The translations under genes and the position numbers were made by a program. A stretch of DNA of 64,000 nucleotides from Novosphingobium subterraneum (GTDB lineage Bacteria; Pseudomonadota; Alphaproteobacteria; Sphingomonadales; Sphingomonadaceae): assembly GCF_000807925.1 (NCBI RefSeq), contig NZ_JRVC01000009.1:117387-181386 (forward strand), in the 5' to 3' direction. Below the pieces are notes generated by a model, which was not told the DNA's origin, made no database searches, and saw only the letters and a list, made by a program, of their open reading frames with translations. Each line of letters starts with the position of its first letter. Positions within the stretch are counted from its first letter, which is position 1. Positions 27,990-35,191 of the stretch are shown here, one piece after another.

Positions 27990-28769
27990 ATGGCCAGCGC
28001 GCCGCAAGCGAACCTGCCGATGTTCTACAACGACCTGATGCCGCTCAACAGCCGGGACCATGCAACGTGGAAGGCGAAGAACGCGGATGCAGCTCCCTGG
28101 CTGATCGGACAGCACGCCATCCCCCTGACGGCTGAGGAATTTCCCCAGGCAGCACGCCATTACCCGATCATCTTTGCATCGGGTGACAACCCGGTTCCGC
28201 TGGCGCTGATGGGGCTGAACGAAGGCGTGAACGTCTTTGTTGATGATGAAGGCAAGGTCACCCAGCCGATCTACATCCCGGCCTATGTCCGCCGCTACCC
28301 GTTCCTGCTCGCCAAGCTGAACCCCAATAGCGAAGAACTTTCGCTGTGCTTCGACCCTTCGGCAAACCTGCTCGGCGATTCGGTGGAAGGGCAGGATCTC
28401 TTCACCGACGGCCAGCCTTCTGAAGCGACCCAGGCTGCACTCGGCTTCTGCGAACAGTTCGAACAGGCCGGCCAGCGCACGCAGGCCTTCATCGACGAGC
28501 TGAAGAAGCACGACCTGCTCATGGAGGGCGAAGTCGCGATCCAGCAGCAGGGCAATGACCAGCCGTTCGTCTATCGCGGCTTCCAGATGGTCAATCAGGA
28601 AAAGCTGCGCGATGTGCGCGGTGACGTGCTGCGTGGCTGGGCGCAGAGCGGCCTGCTGCCGCTGCTTTATGCCCACCTGTTCTCGCTCGAACTGATCAGC
28701 CAGATCTTCGGCGCACAGGTTCAACTGGGCAAGGGTCCGATCCCGGCGATCCAGGTTCCGGCTGAATAA
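27990..28769 (+). CDS. SapC family protein
   Basis: 259 aa from ATG 27990, with GGAGAG upstream. The protein shows the SapC-family order: MFYNDLMPLNSRDH start, YPIIFASGDNPVPLALMGL, YIPAYVRRYPFLLA, LFTDGQPS and a C-terminal segment about an LNPN/QMVNQEKL core. The name comes from an S-layer-associated gene of Campylobacter fetus. In alphaproteobacteria such proteins often sit with TonB-dependent receptors or tryptophan halogenase-like genes, none of which is here. The molecular role is unknown. Confidence 0.85.
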   Translation: MASAPQANLPMFYNDLMPLNSRDHATWKAKNADAAPWLIGQHAIPLTAEEFPQAARHYPIIFASGDNPVPLALMGLNEGVNVFVDDEGKVTQPIYIPAYVRRYPFLLAKLNPNSEELSLCFDPSANLLGDSVEGQDLFTDGQPSEATQAALGFCEQFEQAGQRTQAFIDELKKHDLLMEGEVAIQQQGNDQPFVYRGFQMVNQEKLRDVRGDVLRGWAQSGLLPLLYAHLFSLELISQIFGAQVQLGKGPIPAIQVPAE

Positions 28770-28825
28770 GCCGGACACGATTTGACATCGGGCTTGAGCG
28801 ATCGAGCCACAGGTCAACAGAAAAG

Positions 28826-28857
28826 CGCGGTGAGCCATTCGGTTCATCGCGTTTTTT
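28826..28857 (+). terminator. Rho-independent terminator of the SapC gene
   Basis: CGCGGTGA (28826-28833) pairs with TCATCGCG (28844-28851, one G-U), followed by TTTTTT. Confidence 0.8.
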
Positions 28858-28889
28858 CTTGGGGTGTTGCAAAAATCCCTCGAAAGGCC

Positions 28890-28918
28890 TTGCAGGGGCA
28901 AATCCCCTCACCTATCTT
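28890..28918 (+). promoter_or_regulatory. Predicted promoter of the small RNA
   Basis: TTGCAG (28890-28895), exactly 17 bp, TATCTT (28913-28918). The spacer holds a small inverted repeat AGGGG-N5-CCCCT (28894-28908) that could bind a regulator. The predicted transcription start is near 28925. Confidence 0.5.
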
Positions 28919-28924
28919 GTGATT

Positions 28925-29026
28925 GTTGCGTTGCGGCTCCCCTCATGGCCCAGCGTAACTGGTGCACTCACGTGCACCTCCTCCCTGAACCTTGGCCACC
29001 TGGAGCTTGCTCCAGGTGGTTTTTTC
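28925..29026 (+). ncRNA. Predicted trans-acting small RNA with C-rich anti-Shine-Dalgarno-like segments
   Basis: A ~100-nt transcript is predicted between a 17-bp-spaced promoter and a very strong terminator. Stem 1: GTTGCGTTG (28925-28933) with CAGCGTAAC (28951-28959), loop containing CTCCCCTC. Stem 2: GGTGCAC (28961-28967), loop TCAC, GTGCACC (28972-28978). A single-stranded linker CCTCCTCCCT follows (28977-28986, overlapping the end of stem 2), complementary to purine-rich ribosome sites. Stem 3: CCACCTGGAGC (28996-29006), TT, GCTCCAGGTGG (29009-29019), then TTTTTT. The layout recalls the alphaproteobacterial families with CCUCC-type motifs, but I cannot assign it. No reading frame is supported inside it. 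Confidence 0.6.
28996..29026 (+). terminator. Terminator of the small RNA
   Basis: A perfect 11-bp GC-rich stem with a 2-nt loop, then six T residues on the plus strand. The minus strand lacks a T-run after it, so it is not the terminator of the convergent amidohydrolase. Confidence 0.85.
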
Positions 29027-29082
29027 TTGGGTTACATGAGTTTGCGCAAGTCTGCCCGCGCGCTTGCCCATAAAGCGCGCAT

Positions 29083-30045
29083 CTACTCGGCAGCAGCGCG
29101 CCAGCGTCCGCGGTCGGATGCGCGGCCAAGGTCCGCCACGTCGACCGCGAGTCGGCGCACCAAGCCCACCAAGAGCTCGATCGTGGCTTCGAAGCCGGGG
29201 CCGGGTTCGGCCATGCGTGCATCGAGGTAGCAGGTGCGGTCTATCTCGAGCTGCATGCAGTGAAGGCCTTCGGCACGCCTTGCGTGTCGCTCCAGCACGT
29301 AGCCCCCGGCATAAGGCCGGTTGTGCGACACCCGTCGCGCAGCTTCGGTGAAGAAGCCGAACGCGGAAGCCACCACACCCCCATCGCACGAAGCGCCGAA
29401 CCGATCGCCCACGACGAATTCCGGCGCACGCTCTCCGGGCGAACGCGCCGCCAGCGGTGGCATCGAATGAAGGTCGATCAGCAGGGCAGCGCCCCAACGG
29501 TCCCGAATCGTCTCGAGCGTGCTGGCGAGCGCCATGTGATAAGGCTGATGCACCGCTGCAATCCGCTCTGCCAGTTCGCTGTGGTCGAGCCTGCGCTTCC
29601 ACAGCTCTCCAAGGCCCGGCAGACGACGCGGCACCAGCCCCAGCCCGCTTCGTGCGCGCCTGCCAAAACCGCTGGGCGCGGCCGAAGCATCGGCCGGTGG
29701 ACCACCGACCATCTCCCAGTCGACATCATCGCTGGCACGGTTGAGATCGAGCATGGCCCGCGGCGCATGGGCGATGAGCAGCGCCGCGCCGGTCCGGCGA
29801 GAAACCGCCTGCCCCAAGAGATCGGCGTAGCGATCCTCAAGCCGGGGCGCTGCGAACGCGGGATGACGCATCCGGTCAAGCAGCGACTTGGCATAGGCCC
29901 TTCCTGCGTGCGGGACGGCAATCACCACGGGGATCGGCGAAGGATCGATCGTCGTCAGGCTGTAGGCCGGCACACCGGGATTGCCCGGCACCGACCCGCC
30001 ATGGACCGAAGCCGAATCGCCCTGGTGCTCACACTCATGCTGCAT
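29083..30045 (-). CDS. N-formylglutamate amidohydrolase family protein
   Basis: 320 aa from ATG 30045. The family core is present: VVIAVPHAGRAY near the N-terminus, EDRYADLLGQ, DLNRASDDVDW, LIDLHSMPP and RTCYLD. These provide the metal and substrate ligands in HutG/DUF3582-type hydrolases. N-formylglutamate amidohydrolase is the last step of one histidine-degradation route, but no hut genes are here, so a different amide substrate is possible. It is divergent from cpdR, a pairing also found in other alphaproteobacteria. The start has no strong Shine-Dalgarno. Confidence 0.82.
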   Translation of the reverse strand: MQHECEHQGDSASVHGGSVPGNPGVPAYSLTTIDPSPIPVVIAVPHAGRAYAKSLLDRMRHPAFAAPRLEDRYADLLGQAVSRRTGAALLIAHAPRAMLDLNRASDDVDWEMVGGPPADASAAPSGFGRRARSGLGLVPRRLPGLGELWKRRLDHSELAERIAAVHQPYHMALASTLETIRDRWGAALLIDLHSMPPLAARSPGERAPEFVVGDRFGASCDGGVVASAFGFFTEAARRVSHNRPYAGGYVLERHARRAEGLHCMQLEIDRTCYLDARMAEPGPGFEATIELLVGLVRRLAVDVADLGRASDRGRWRAAAE

Positions 30046-30219
30046 CCCGCAAAGGTGCAACCGATTCGCACGCAAGTCAAAGCAAGGTCCGACGACGATT
30101 GGACCACATGTCGGGTTGCGGGCAAAAAGCGGTTTGCGCGAAGCTTCAGGCGGGAGATTGTTAACCCCATCGGCGTTATAGGCCATGGAACTGAAGCCCC
30201 ACTAAAAAACAGGTTCGCC

Positions 30220-30597
30220 ATGATCCGGATCCTGCTCGCCGAAGATGAAGACGCGATGCGCACTTACCTGACCCGCGCGCTGGAAAATGCCGGCTATTCC
30301 GTGGCTGCCGTGGACAGGGGCACCGCCGCAATTCCCCTGCTCGAATCCGAACATTTCGACCTCCTCCTGTCTGACATCGTGATGCCGGAAATGGACGGGA
30401 TCGAATTGGCGCAGCGCTGCAGCGAGATCAGCCCCAGCACCAAGGTCATGTTCATCACCGGGTTTGCCGCTGTGACGCTCAAGGCAAATCGTGAGGCACC
30501 CCAGGCCCGGGTGCTGTCAAAGCCGTTCCACCTCAAGGATCTGGTGCTTGAAGTCGAGCGCGTATTCGAGGATGCGCAGTTTGCGGGGAGCCGCTGA
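30220..30597 (+). CDS. cpdR: CpdR-type single-domain response regulator
   Basis: 125 aa from ATG 30220, a lone receiver domain. The acidic pocket (EDED, residues 8-11), phosphoacceptor Asp52 in LLLSDIVMPEMDG, the FITG Thr and the SKPF Lys are all present. Caulobacter CpdR is a ~118-aa receiver that, when unphosphorylated, places ClpXP at the cell pole for cell-cycle proteolysis, and is phosphorylated through the CckA-ChpT relay. The length, sequence and divergent amidohydrolase partner support CpdR. A TTAACC half-site that could bind CtrA lies upstream near 30160. Confidence 0.85.
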   Translation: MIRILLAEDEDAMRTYLTRALENAGYSVAAVDRGTAAIPLLESEHFDLLLSDIVMPEMDGIELAQRCSEISPSTKVMFITGFAAVTLKANREAPQARVLSKPFHLKDLVLEVERVFEDAQFAGSR

Positions 30598-30619
30598 AGT
30601 CTGGCTGCAAATTCCCCCT

Positions 30620-30648
30620 TGCCATGAATCGGGACGGGGGCTAATGGC
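30620..30648 (+). promoter_or_regulatory. Predicted promoter of tRNA-Val
   Basis: TTGCCA (30620-30625), 17-bp spacer, TAATGG (30643-30648) followed by CGCG. The same TAAnGGCGCG style occurs at the rpsL promoter. Confidence 0.5.
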
Positions 30649-30704
30649 GCGCTTCCCGACGCGATCAGCGGTTCGCCGCCAGCCAAGGGACAAGCAGATG
30701 GTGC

Positions 30705-30779
30705 GGGCGTATAGCTCAGTGGTAGAGCACTATGTTGACATCGTAGGGGTCGCAAGTTCAATCCTTGCTACGCCCACCA
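30705..30779 (+). tRNA. tRNA-Val (GAC)
   Basis: A full cloverleaf: acceptor GGGCGTA / TACGCCC, D arm GCTC-AGTGGTAG-AGC (one base spacer after), anticodon stem CTATG / CGTAG with loop TTGACAT (anticodon GAC), T arm GCAAG-TTCAATC-CTTGC, discriminator A and an encoded CCA at 30777-30779. It reads GUC and GUU valine codons. Confidence 0.97.
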
Positions 30780-30789
30780 TCGCATAAGA

Positions 30790-30816
30790 AACCCCGCCAA
30801 TGGCGGGGGTTTTTGT
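30790..30816 (+). terminator. Terminator after tRNA-Val
   Basis: CCCCGCC-AAT-GGCGGGG followed by GTTTTTGTT, starting 13 bases after the tRNA CCA. Confidence 0.85.
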
Positions 30817-30887
30817 TGATCGACGCAGGCTTTTGTTGATCGGTAGGAAAAGTGGCGGGAGCGACCAGCGCCCCCGCCCTGGCGATC

Positions 30888-31652
30888 TTACTTGCCCTGC
30901 CAGTTCGGCTTGCGCTTCTCGGCAAAGGCGGCGGCGCCTTCGCGTGCGTCGCTCGACGTGAATACCGGCGCGATATAGGCCTGCTGCTTCTTCCACATTT
31001 CCGCCTCGGTCCACTCGTGCGAATCGCGGATGATTCCCTTCGACGCGATCAGTGCGAGCGGACCGTTCTCGGCGACCTTCGCTGCCAGAGCCTTTGCTGC
31101 TTCCAGCGACGGGCCTTCGACGATCTGGTTGATGAAGCCGAGCTCATAAGCGCGCTGGGCGGTGATGAAGTCGCCGGTCAACGCCAGTTCCATGGCGATG
31201 CGCGGCGGGATCTGGCGCGGCAGCTTGATCAGGCCACCGGCAGCAGCGGCAAGTCCGCGCTTGGCTTCGGGAATGCCGAACTTGGATGAAGCGCTCGCCA
31301 CGATCAGGTCGCACGACAGCGCCAGTTCCATGCCGCCCGCCAAGGCATAGCCATCGACCGCAGCGATGATCGGCTTCTTCGGCGTCCATTCCGACAGGCC
31401 GCCAAAACCGCGCCCGGGAATCGAGGGCGACTCCCCGCGCAGGAAGCCCTTGAGATCCATCCCTGAACAGAACGTGCCGCCAGCCCCGGTGAGGATCGCA
31501 CAGCGCAGGTCGGCCTCGGCATCCAGCCGGTCCATCGCTGCCGAAATGCCCTCGGCCGCAGCCTTGTTCATGGCATTCTTTGCATCGGGCCGGTTGATCG
31601 TGACGATCAGCACGTTGCCATCGACTTGGGTAAGGACTTCCGCCTCGCTCAT
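30888..31652 (-). CDS. Enoyl-CoA hydratase/isomerase (crotonase) family protein
   Basis: 254 aa with GGAGAG nine bases upstream. The crotonase fold is clear: [16 protein letters not shown] start, the oxyanion-hole blocks [13 protein letters not shown] and [22 protein letters not shown], and [10 protein letters not shown]. The catalytic acidic residue common in hydratases is seen as the Glu of IPEAKRG. Members hydrate or isomerise acyl-CoAs in fatty-acid or aromatic-compound breakdown. It is monocistronic here. Confidence 0.88.
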   Translation of the reverse strand: MSEAEVLTQVDGNVLIVTINRPDAKNAMNKAAAEGISAAMDRLDAEADLRCAILTGAGGTFCSGMDLKGFLRGESPSIPGRGFGGLSEWTPKKPIIAAVDGYALAGGMELALSCDLIVASASSKFGIPEAKRGLAAAAGGLIKLPRQIPPRIAMELALTGDFITAQRAYELGFINQIVEGPSLEAAKALAAKVAENGPLALIASKGIIRDSHEWTEAEMWKKQQAYIAPVFTSSDAREGAAAFAEKRKPNWQGK

Positions 31653-31770
31653 CGCATCTCTCCAAAAGGACTTGCACCCGGCTTTAACCGGTCACTTAAA
31701 TATCTGCATTGCCCATGCGCCGATGTCCAGCGCAAAGCCTGCAAAAATTGCGCGAATCGCCCCACTGCCT

Positions 31771-31798
31771 TGCGCACCGGCAAGCCTCTGCTAAGGGA
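31771..31798 (+). promoter_or_regulatory. Predicted promoter of icd
   Basis: TTGCGC (31771-31776), 16-bp spacer, TAAGGG (31793-31798), about 40 bp before the icd ATG. Confidence 0.45.
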
Positions 31799-31838
31799 AG
31801 GCGCAATTTCTCTCCCCAGCTTGAAAGACAGGACGGAC

Positions 31839-33062
31839 ATGGCGAAGATCAAGGTGAAGAACCCGGTCGTCGAACTCGACGGCGATGAAATGACCCGGAT
31901 CATCTGGGAATGGATCCGCGAGCGCCTGATCCTCCCCTACCTCGACATCGACCTCAAGTACTACGACCTCTCGGTCCAGAAGCGCGACGAGACGGACGAC
32001 CAGATCACCATCGATTCCGCCAATGCAATCAAGCAGTACGGCGTCGGCGTGAAGTGCGCCACGATCACGCCTGACGAACAGCGCGTCGAGGAATTCAACC
32101 TCAAGTCGATGTGGAAGTCGCCCAACGGCACGATCCGCAACATCCTCGGCGGCGTGGTCTTCCGCGAACCGATCGTGATCCAGAACGTGCCCCGCCTCGT
32201 CCCGGGCTGGACCGACCCGATCGTCGTCGGCCGTCACGCCTTCGGCGACCAGTACCGCGCCACCGACTTCGTCGTCCCCGGCCCCGGCAAGCTGCGTCTC
32301 GTCTGGGAAGGCGACAACGGTGAGACGATCGACCGCGAAGTGTTCAACTACCCCTCGGGTGGCGTCGCCATGGCGATGTACAACCTCGACGATTCGATCC
32401 GCGACTTCGCCCGCGCGTCGTTCAACTATGGCCTGTCGCTGGGCTGGCCGGTCTACCTGTCGACCAAGAACACCATCCTCAAGGCCTACGACGGCCGCTT
32501 CAAGGATCTGTTCCAGGAAGTGTTCGACACCGAAGGCTTCAAGGAAAAGTTCGCCGCCGCCGGCATCAGCTACGAACACCGCCTGATCGACGACATGGTC
32601 GCCTCGGCGCTCAAGTGGTCGGGCAAGTTCGTCTGGGCCTGCAAGAACTACGACGGTGACGTGCAGTCCGACACGGTTGCGCAGGGCTTCGGCTCGCTCG
32701 GCCTGATGACCTCGGTCCTCATGTCGCCCGACGGCAAGACCATCGAAGCCGAAGCTGCCCACGGCACCGTGACCCGTCACTACCGCCAGCACCAGCAGGG
32801 CAAGCAGACCTCGACCAACCCGATCGCCTCGATCTTCGCGTGGACCCGCGGTCTGATGTACCGCGGCAAGTTCGACGAGACCCCGGAAGTCGTGAAGTTC
32901 GCCGAAACGCTCGAGCGCGTCTGCATCGAAACCGTCGAAAGCGGCAAGATGACCAAGGACCTCGCCCTGCTGATCGGCCCGGATCAGGCCTGGATGACCA
33001 CCGAGAAGTTCTTCGAAGCCATCGTCGAGAACCTCGAAGCCGAAATGAAGAACTGGGCATAA
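31839..33062 (+). CDS. icd: NADP-dependent isocitrate dehydrogenase
   Basis: 407 aa from ATG 31839, with AGGACGG upstream; longer in-frame starts are upstream of the predicted promoter. The protein has [19 protein letters not shown] at the start, the [12 protein letters not shown] substrate loop, [15 protein letters not shown] metal site and [12 protein letters not shown] coenzyme site. This is the ~400-residue dimeric type shared with eukaryotic cytosolic and mitochondrial NADP-IDH, common in alphaproteobacteria. It makes 2-oxoglutarate and NADPH in the TCA cycle and feeds glutamate synthesis (gdhA lies 9 kb away). Confidence 0.97.
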   Translation: MAKIKVKNPVVELDGDEMTRIIWEWIRERLILPYLDIDLKYYDLSVQKRDETDDQITIDSANAIKQYGVGVKCATITPDEQRVEEFNLKSMWKSPNGTIRNILGGVVFREPIVIQNVPRLVPGWTDPIVVGRHAFGDQYRATDFVVPGPGKLRLVWEGDNGETIDREVFNYPSGGVAMAMYNLDDSIRDFARASFNYGLSLGWPVYLSTKNTILKAYDGRFKDLFQEVFDTEGFKEKFAAAGISYEHRLIDDMVASALKWSGKFVWACKNYDGDVQSDTVAQGFGSLGLMTSVLMSPDGKTIEAEAAHGTVTRHYRQHQQGKQTSTNPIASIFAWTRGLMYRGKFDETPEVVKFAETLERVCIETVESGKMTKDLALLIGPDQAWMTTEKFFEAIVENLEAEMKNWA

Positions 33063-33088
33063 GCGCCGGTTCCTTTACGGAAACAGCA

Positions 33089-33120
33089 AAGGGCTCCGGT
33101 TCGCGCCGGGGCCCTTTTGC
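33089..33120 (+). terminator. Terminator after icd
   Basis: AAAGGGC-T-CCGG / CCGG-G-GCCCTTT with a TTCGCG loop, then TTG. A strong stem with built-in A/U runs. Confidence 0.8.
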
Positions 33121-33149
33121 TTTGGCAACAGTTCGACATGCAGAAACGG

Positions 33150-33178
33150 GTGACACCATTGCCCCCCTCCCCTAACCT
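33150..33178 (+). promoter_or_regulatory. Predicted promoter of the CPA2 antiporter gene, start on the ATG
   Basis: GTGACA (33150-33155), 17 bp, TAACCT (33173-33178), then six bases to the ATG at 33185. No Shine-Dalgarno is present, consistent with a leaderless mRNA. Confidence 0.4.
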
Positions 33179-33184
33179 TCGCCA

Positions 33185-34969
33185 ATGGCAGGCAATCTCG
33201 AACCGACGACCGCACTTTCCGACGCTCTCGTAATCCTCGGTGCCGCAGGCATCGTCATCCCGGCCTTCGCCCGCTTCCGCATCACCCCGATCATCGGCTT
33301 CATCCTCGTCGGACTGGTGGTCGGCCCGTTCGGCCTCGGCGCGCTCGTGCCGCAGTACCCCTGGCTGTACCACTTCACCATTTCCGATCCGGCCGCGATC
33401 ACGCCTTTCGCGGAGTTCGGCATCATCCTCCTGTTGTTCGAGATCGGCCTGGAGCTGTCCTTCAATCGCCTGTGGGACATGCGCCGACTGGTCTTCGGCC
33501 TTGGCGCGATGGAGCTTGGCATTTCGGCCTTCCTCCTGTCGGCGGCACTTCTGGCCACCGGTTTGCAGATCAGCGGTGCTTTCGGCCTCGGCCTTGCACT
33601 TGCGCTTTCCTCGACCGCGTTGGTCCTGCCCATCGCCGGCACCCATGGTCCCGTCGGCCGCGCCGCGCTGTCGATGCTCCTGTTCGAGGATATCGCGCTC
33701 GTGCCGATCATCTTCATCCTTGGTGCAATGGGCCCGGTCGCCGCGCATTCGGATGGCCCAACCCTTGGCGAAACGCTGCTTTATGGCGGCATCGTCATTG
33801 CCGTCCTGCTGGTCGGCGGACGCCTGCTGCTACCGCGCCTTTTCGCCCAGGCTGCACAGACGAAGAGCCCCGAGTTGTTCCTTGCTGCCACGATGCTGGT
33901 TGTGATCGCCGCAGCGCTGTCGACGTCTCTCGTCGGCCTCTCGCCGATCATGGGCGCGCTGCTGGCGGGCCTGCTCATCGCCGAGACCGAGTATCACACC
34001 GAGGTCGAAGCGATTACCAAGCCGTTCAAGGGCCTCGCGCTGGGCGTTTTCCTCATCACCATCGGCATGGGCATAGATTTGCGCGTCGTCTGGGCACAGA
34101 TCGGGCCGCTCACCCTCGCAGTCGTCGGTGTGGTGGTGCTCAAAGCGCTTGTCACGATGTTCGCCCTACGCGCCATGGGCAAGGAGCGCGCTACCGCACT
34201 CGAAGCCGGCATCCTGATGGCCAGCCCATCGGAAACTACCCTGATCGTTCTGACCACGGCCGCCGAGGCAACCCTCATCGACCGGGAGACTGCCCAATTC
34301 TGGCAGATCGTCACCGCCATCGGCCTGACGATTACGCCGCTCTTGGCCAAACTAGGTGAGACATGGGGGCAGCGGGTCGCGCGCGGGACTGCGGACGTCG
34401 GACAGAATACGTTCGTCGAGGAGCCCGAAGGCGAGCGCGTCGTCGTCATGGGCTTCGGCCGCGTCGGCAGGCTCATCGCCGAGATGCTGACGGTCCACAA
34501 GGCCGCCTGGCTCGGCATCGATTCGGACCCCGGCATCGTCAGGAACGCGCGCAAGGATGGCCTGCCGGTCCTGTTCGGCAACGTCGACAGCGAAGCGGCA
34601 ATCGCCCGGCTCGGCCTCGATGATGCCAAGGCGATGATCCTGACGATGGACGAACCCGTCCTCATCCTGCGCATGGTCAAGCGCCTGCGGAGCGCACATC
34701 CTGACCTCCCGATCATCGTCCGCGCGCGCGACGCGACGCACGCCGCCGCGCTTTACAAGGCCGGCGCCAGCCATGCCGTGCCCGAGACGCTCGAGAGTTC
34801 GCTACAGTTGTCCGAAGCTGTCCTCGTCGATCTCGGCTTCCCGATGGGCCCGGTCATCGCCTCGATCCACGAAAAGCGCGACGAACTGCGCCAGAAGATC
34901 AAGGAGGAAGGCGAGCTCAATTCGCTTCCCAAGCTCAAGTCTGCCTCGCTCCGGGAACGCTCTGCCTGA
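33185..34969 (+). CDS. CPA2-family cation:proton antiporter with RCK/TrkA-N domain (KefB/KefC-like)
   Basis: 594 aa. Residues about 10-400 form ~12-13 membrane helices of the Na+/H+ exchanger fold, with the GIILLLFEIGLEL and SSTALVLPI helices typical of the Kef/CPA2 group. A soluble TrkA-N domain starts near residue 418 with a Rossmann loop VVVMGFGRVGRLIA and continues to about residue 540; a charged tail follows. Such proteins exchange K+ or Na+ for protons and are gated by nucleotide or glutathione binding to the RCK domain. No KefF/KefG subunit is adjacent. Confidence 0.92.
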   Translation: MAGNLEPTTALSDALVILGAAGIVIPAFARFRITPIIGFILVGLVVGPFGLGALVPQYPWLYHFTISDPAAITPFAEFGIILLLFEIGLELSFNRLWDMRRLVFGLGAMELGISAFLLSAALLATGLQISGAFGLGLALALSSTALVLPIAGTHGPVGRAALSMLLFEDIALVPIIFILGAMGPVAAHSDGPTLGETLLYGGIVIAVLLVGGRLLLPRLFAQAAQTKSPELFLAATMLVVIAAALSTSLVGLSPIMGALLAGLLIAETEYHTEVEAITKPFKGLALGVFLITIGMGIDLRVVWAQIGPLTLAVVGVVVLKALVTMFALRAMGKERATALEAGILMASPSETTLIVLTTAAEATLIDRETAQFWQIVTAIGLTITPLLAKLGETWGQRVARGTADVGQNTFVEEPEGERVVVMGFGRVGRLIAEMLTVHKAAWLGIDSDPGIVRNARKDGLPVLFGNVDSEAAIARLGLDDAKAMILTMDEPVLILRMVKRLRSAHPDLPIIVRARDATHAAALYKAGASHAVPETLESSLQLSEAVLVDLGFPMGPVIASIHEKRDELRQKIKEEGELNSLPKLKSASLRERSA

Positions 34970-34983
34970 CAGCCCGCAACCGA

Positions 34984-35015
34984 TCTCCTTGCCCTGTGTT
35001 TTCAGGGCAAGGAGA
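34984..35015 (+). promoter_or_regulatory. Perfect 13-bp hairpin sequestering a ribosome binding site
   Basis: TCTCCTTGCCCTG (34984-34996), loop TGTTTT, CAGGGCAAGGAGA (35003-35015). The right arm contains the AAGGAG Shine-Dalgarno of the 55-aa gene starting at 35021. No T-run follows, so it is unlikely to be a terminator of the antiporter gene. Confidence 0.65.
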
Positions 35016-35020
35016 GAAAC

Positions 35021-35188
35021 ATGACCCACCGCAGCAACAAGCCCGACCTGAACCCGGCAACGCAGGACGATCAGCCGAACAAGGGCCCGATCAAGGGGCC
35101 GCAGCAGACCGACGCCACGATGCGCGAAAAGGATCTGGCCCGCGGCTCCGAACCCGAAACGCGCGGCGCCAGCGGGCGCAGGCAATAA
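35021..35188 (+). CDS. Small hydrophilic protein (55 aa)
   Basis: ATG 35021 to TAA at 35188, preceded by a strong AAGGAG six bases upstream of the start region. The protein begins MTHRSNKPDLNPATQDDQ and is entirely hydrophilic, rich in Gln, Asn, Asp, Pro, Arg and Gly, with no Cys, Trp or Phe, so it is probably disordered. The ribosome site lies in the arm of a perfect hairpin. It follows the antiporter by 51 bp and converges with alaS three bases away. I recognise no family; the strong ribosome site and clean frame support a real gene. Confidence 0.7.
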   Translation: MTHRSNKPDLNPATQDDQPNKGPIKGPQQTDATMREKDLARGSEPETRGASGRRQ

Positions 35189-35191
35189 CGG

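Larger units (their letters stand above)
28770..29082. other. Intergenic region holding a terminator and a predicted small RNA
   Basis: About 310 bp without a protein gene between sapC-like and the amidohydrolase stop. It contains the sapC terminator (28826-28857), then an independent promoter, structured transcript and terminator (28890-29026) described separately. Confidence 0.7.

Noticed and set aside
29260..30219. N-terminal 320-codon extension in frame with cpdR
   Set aside because: It is antisense to the amidohydrolase; the receiver domain begins exactly at the ATG 30220.
30811..30855. Direct repeat TTTTGTTGATCG twice after the tRNA terminator
   Set aside because: Only two short copies 20 bp apart; no integrase or second tRNA end to suggest an attachment site.
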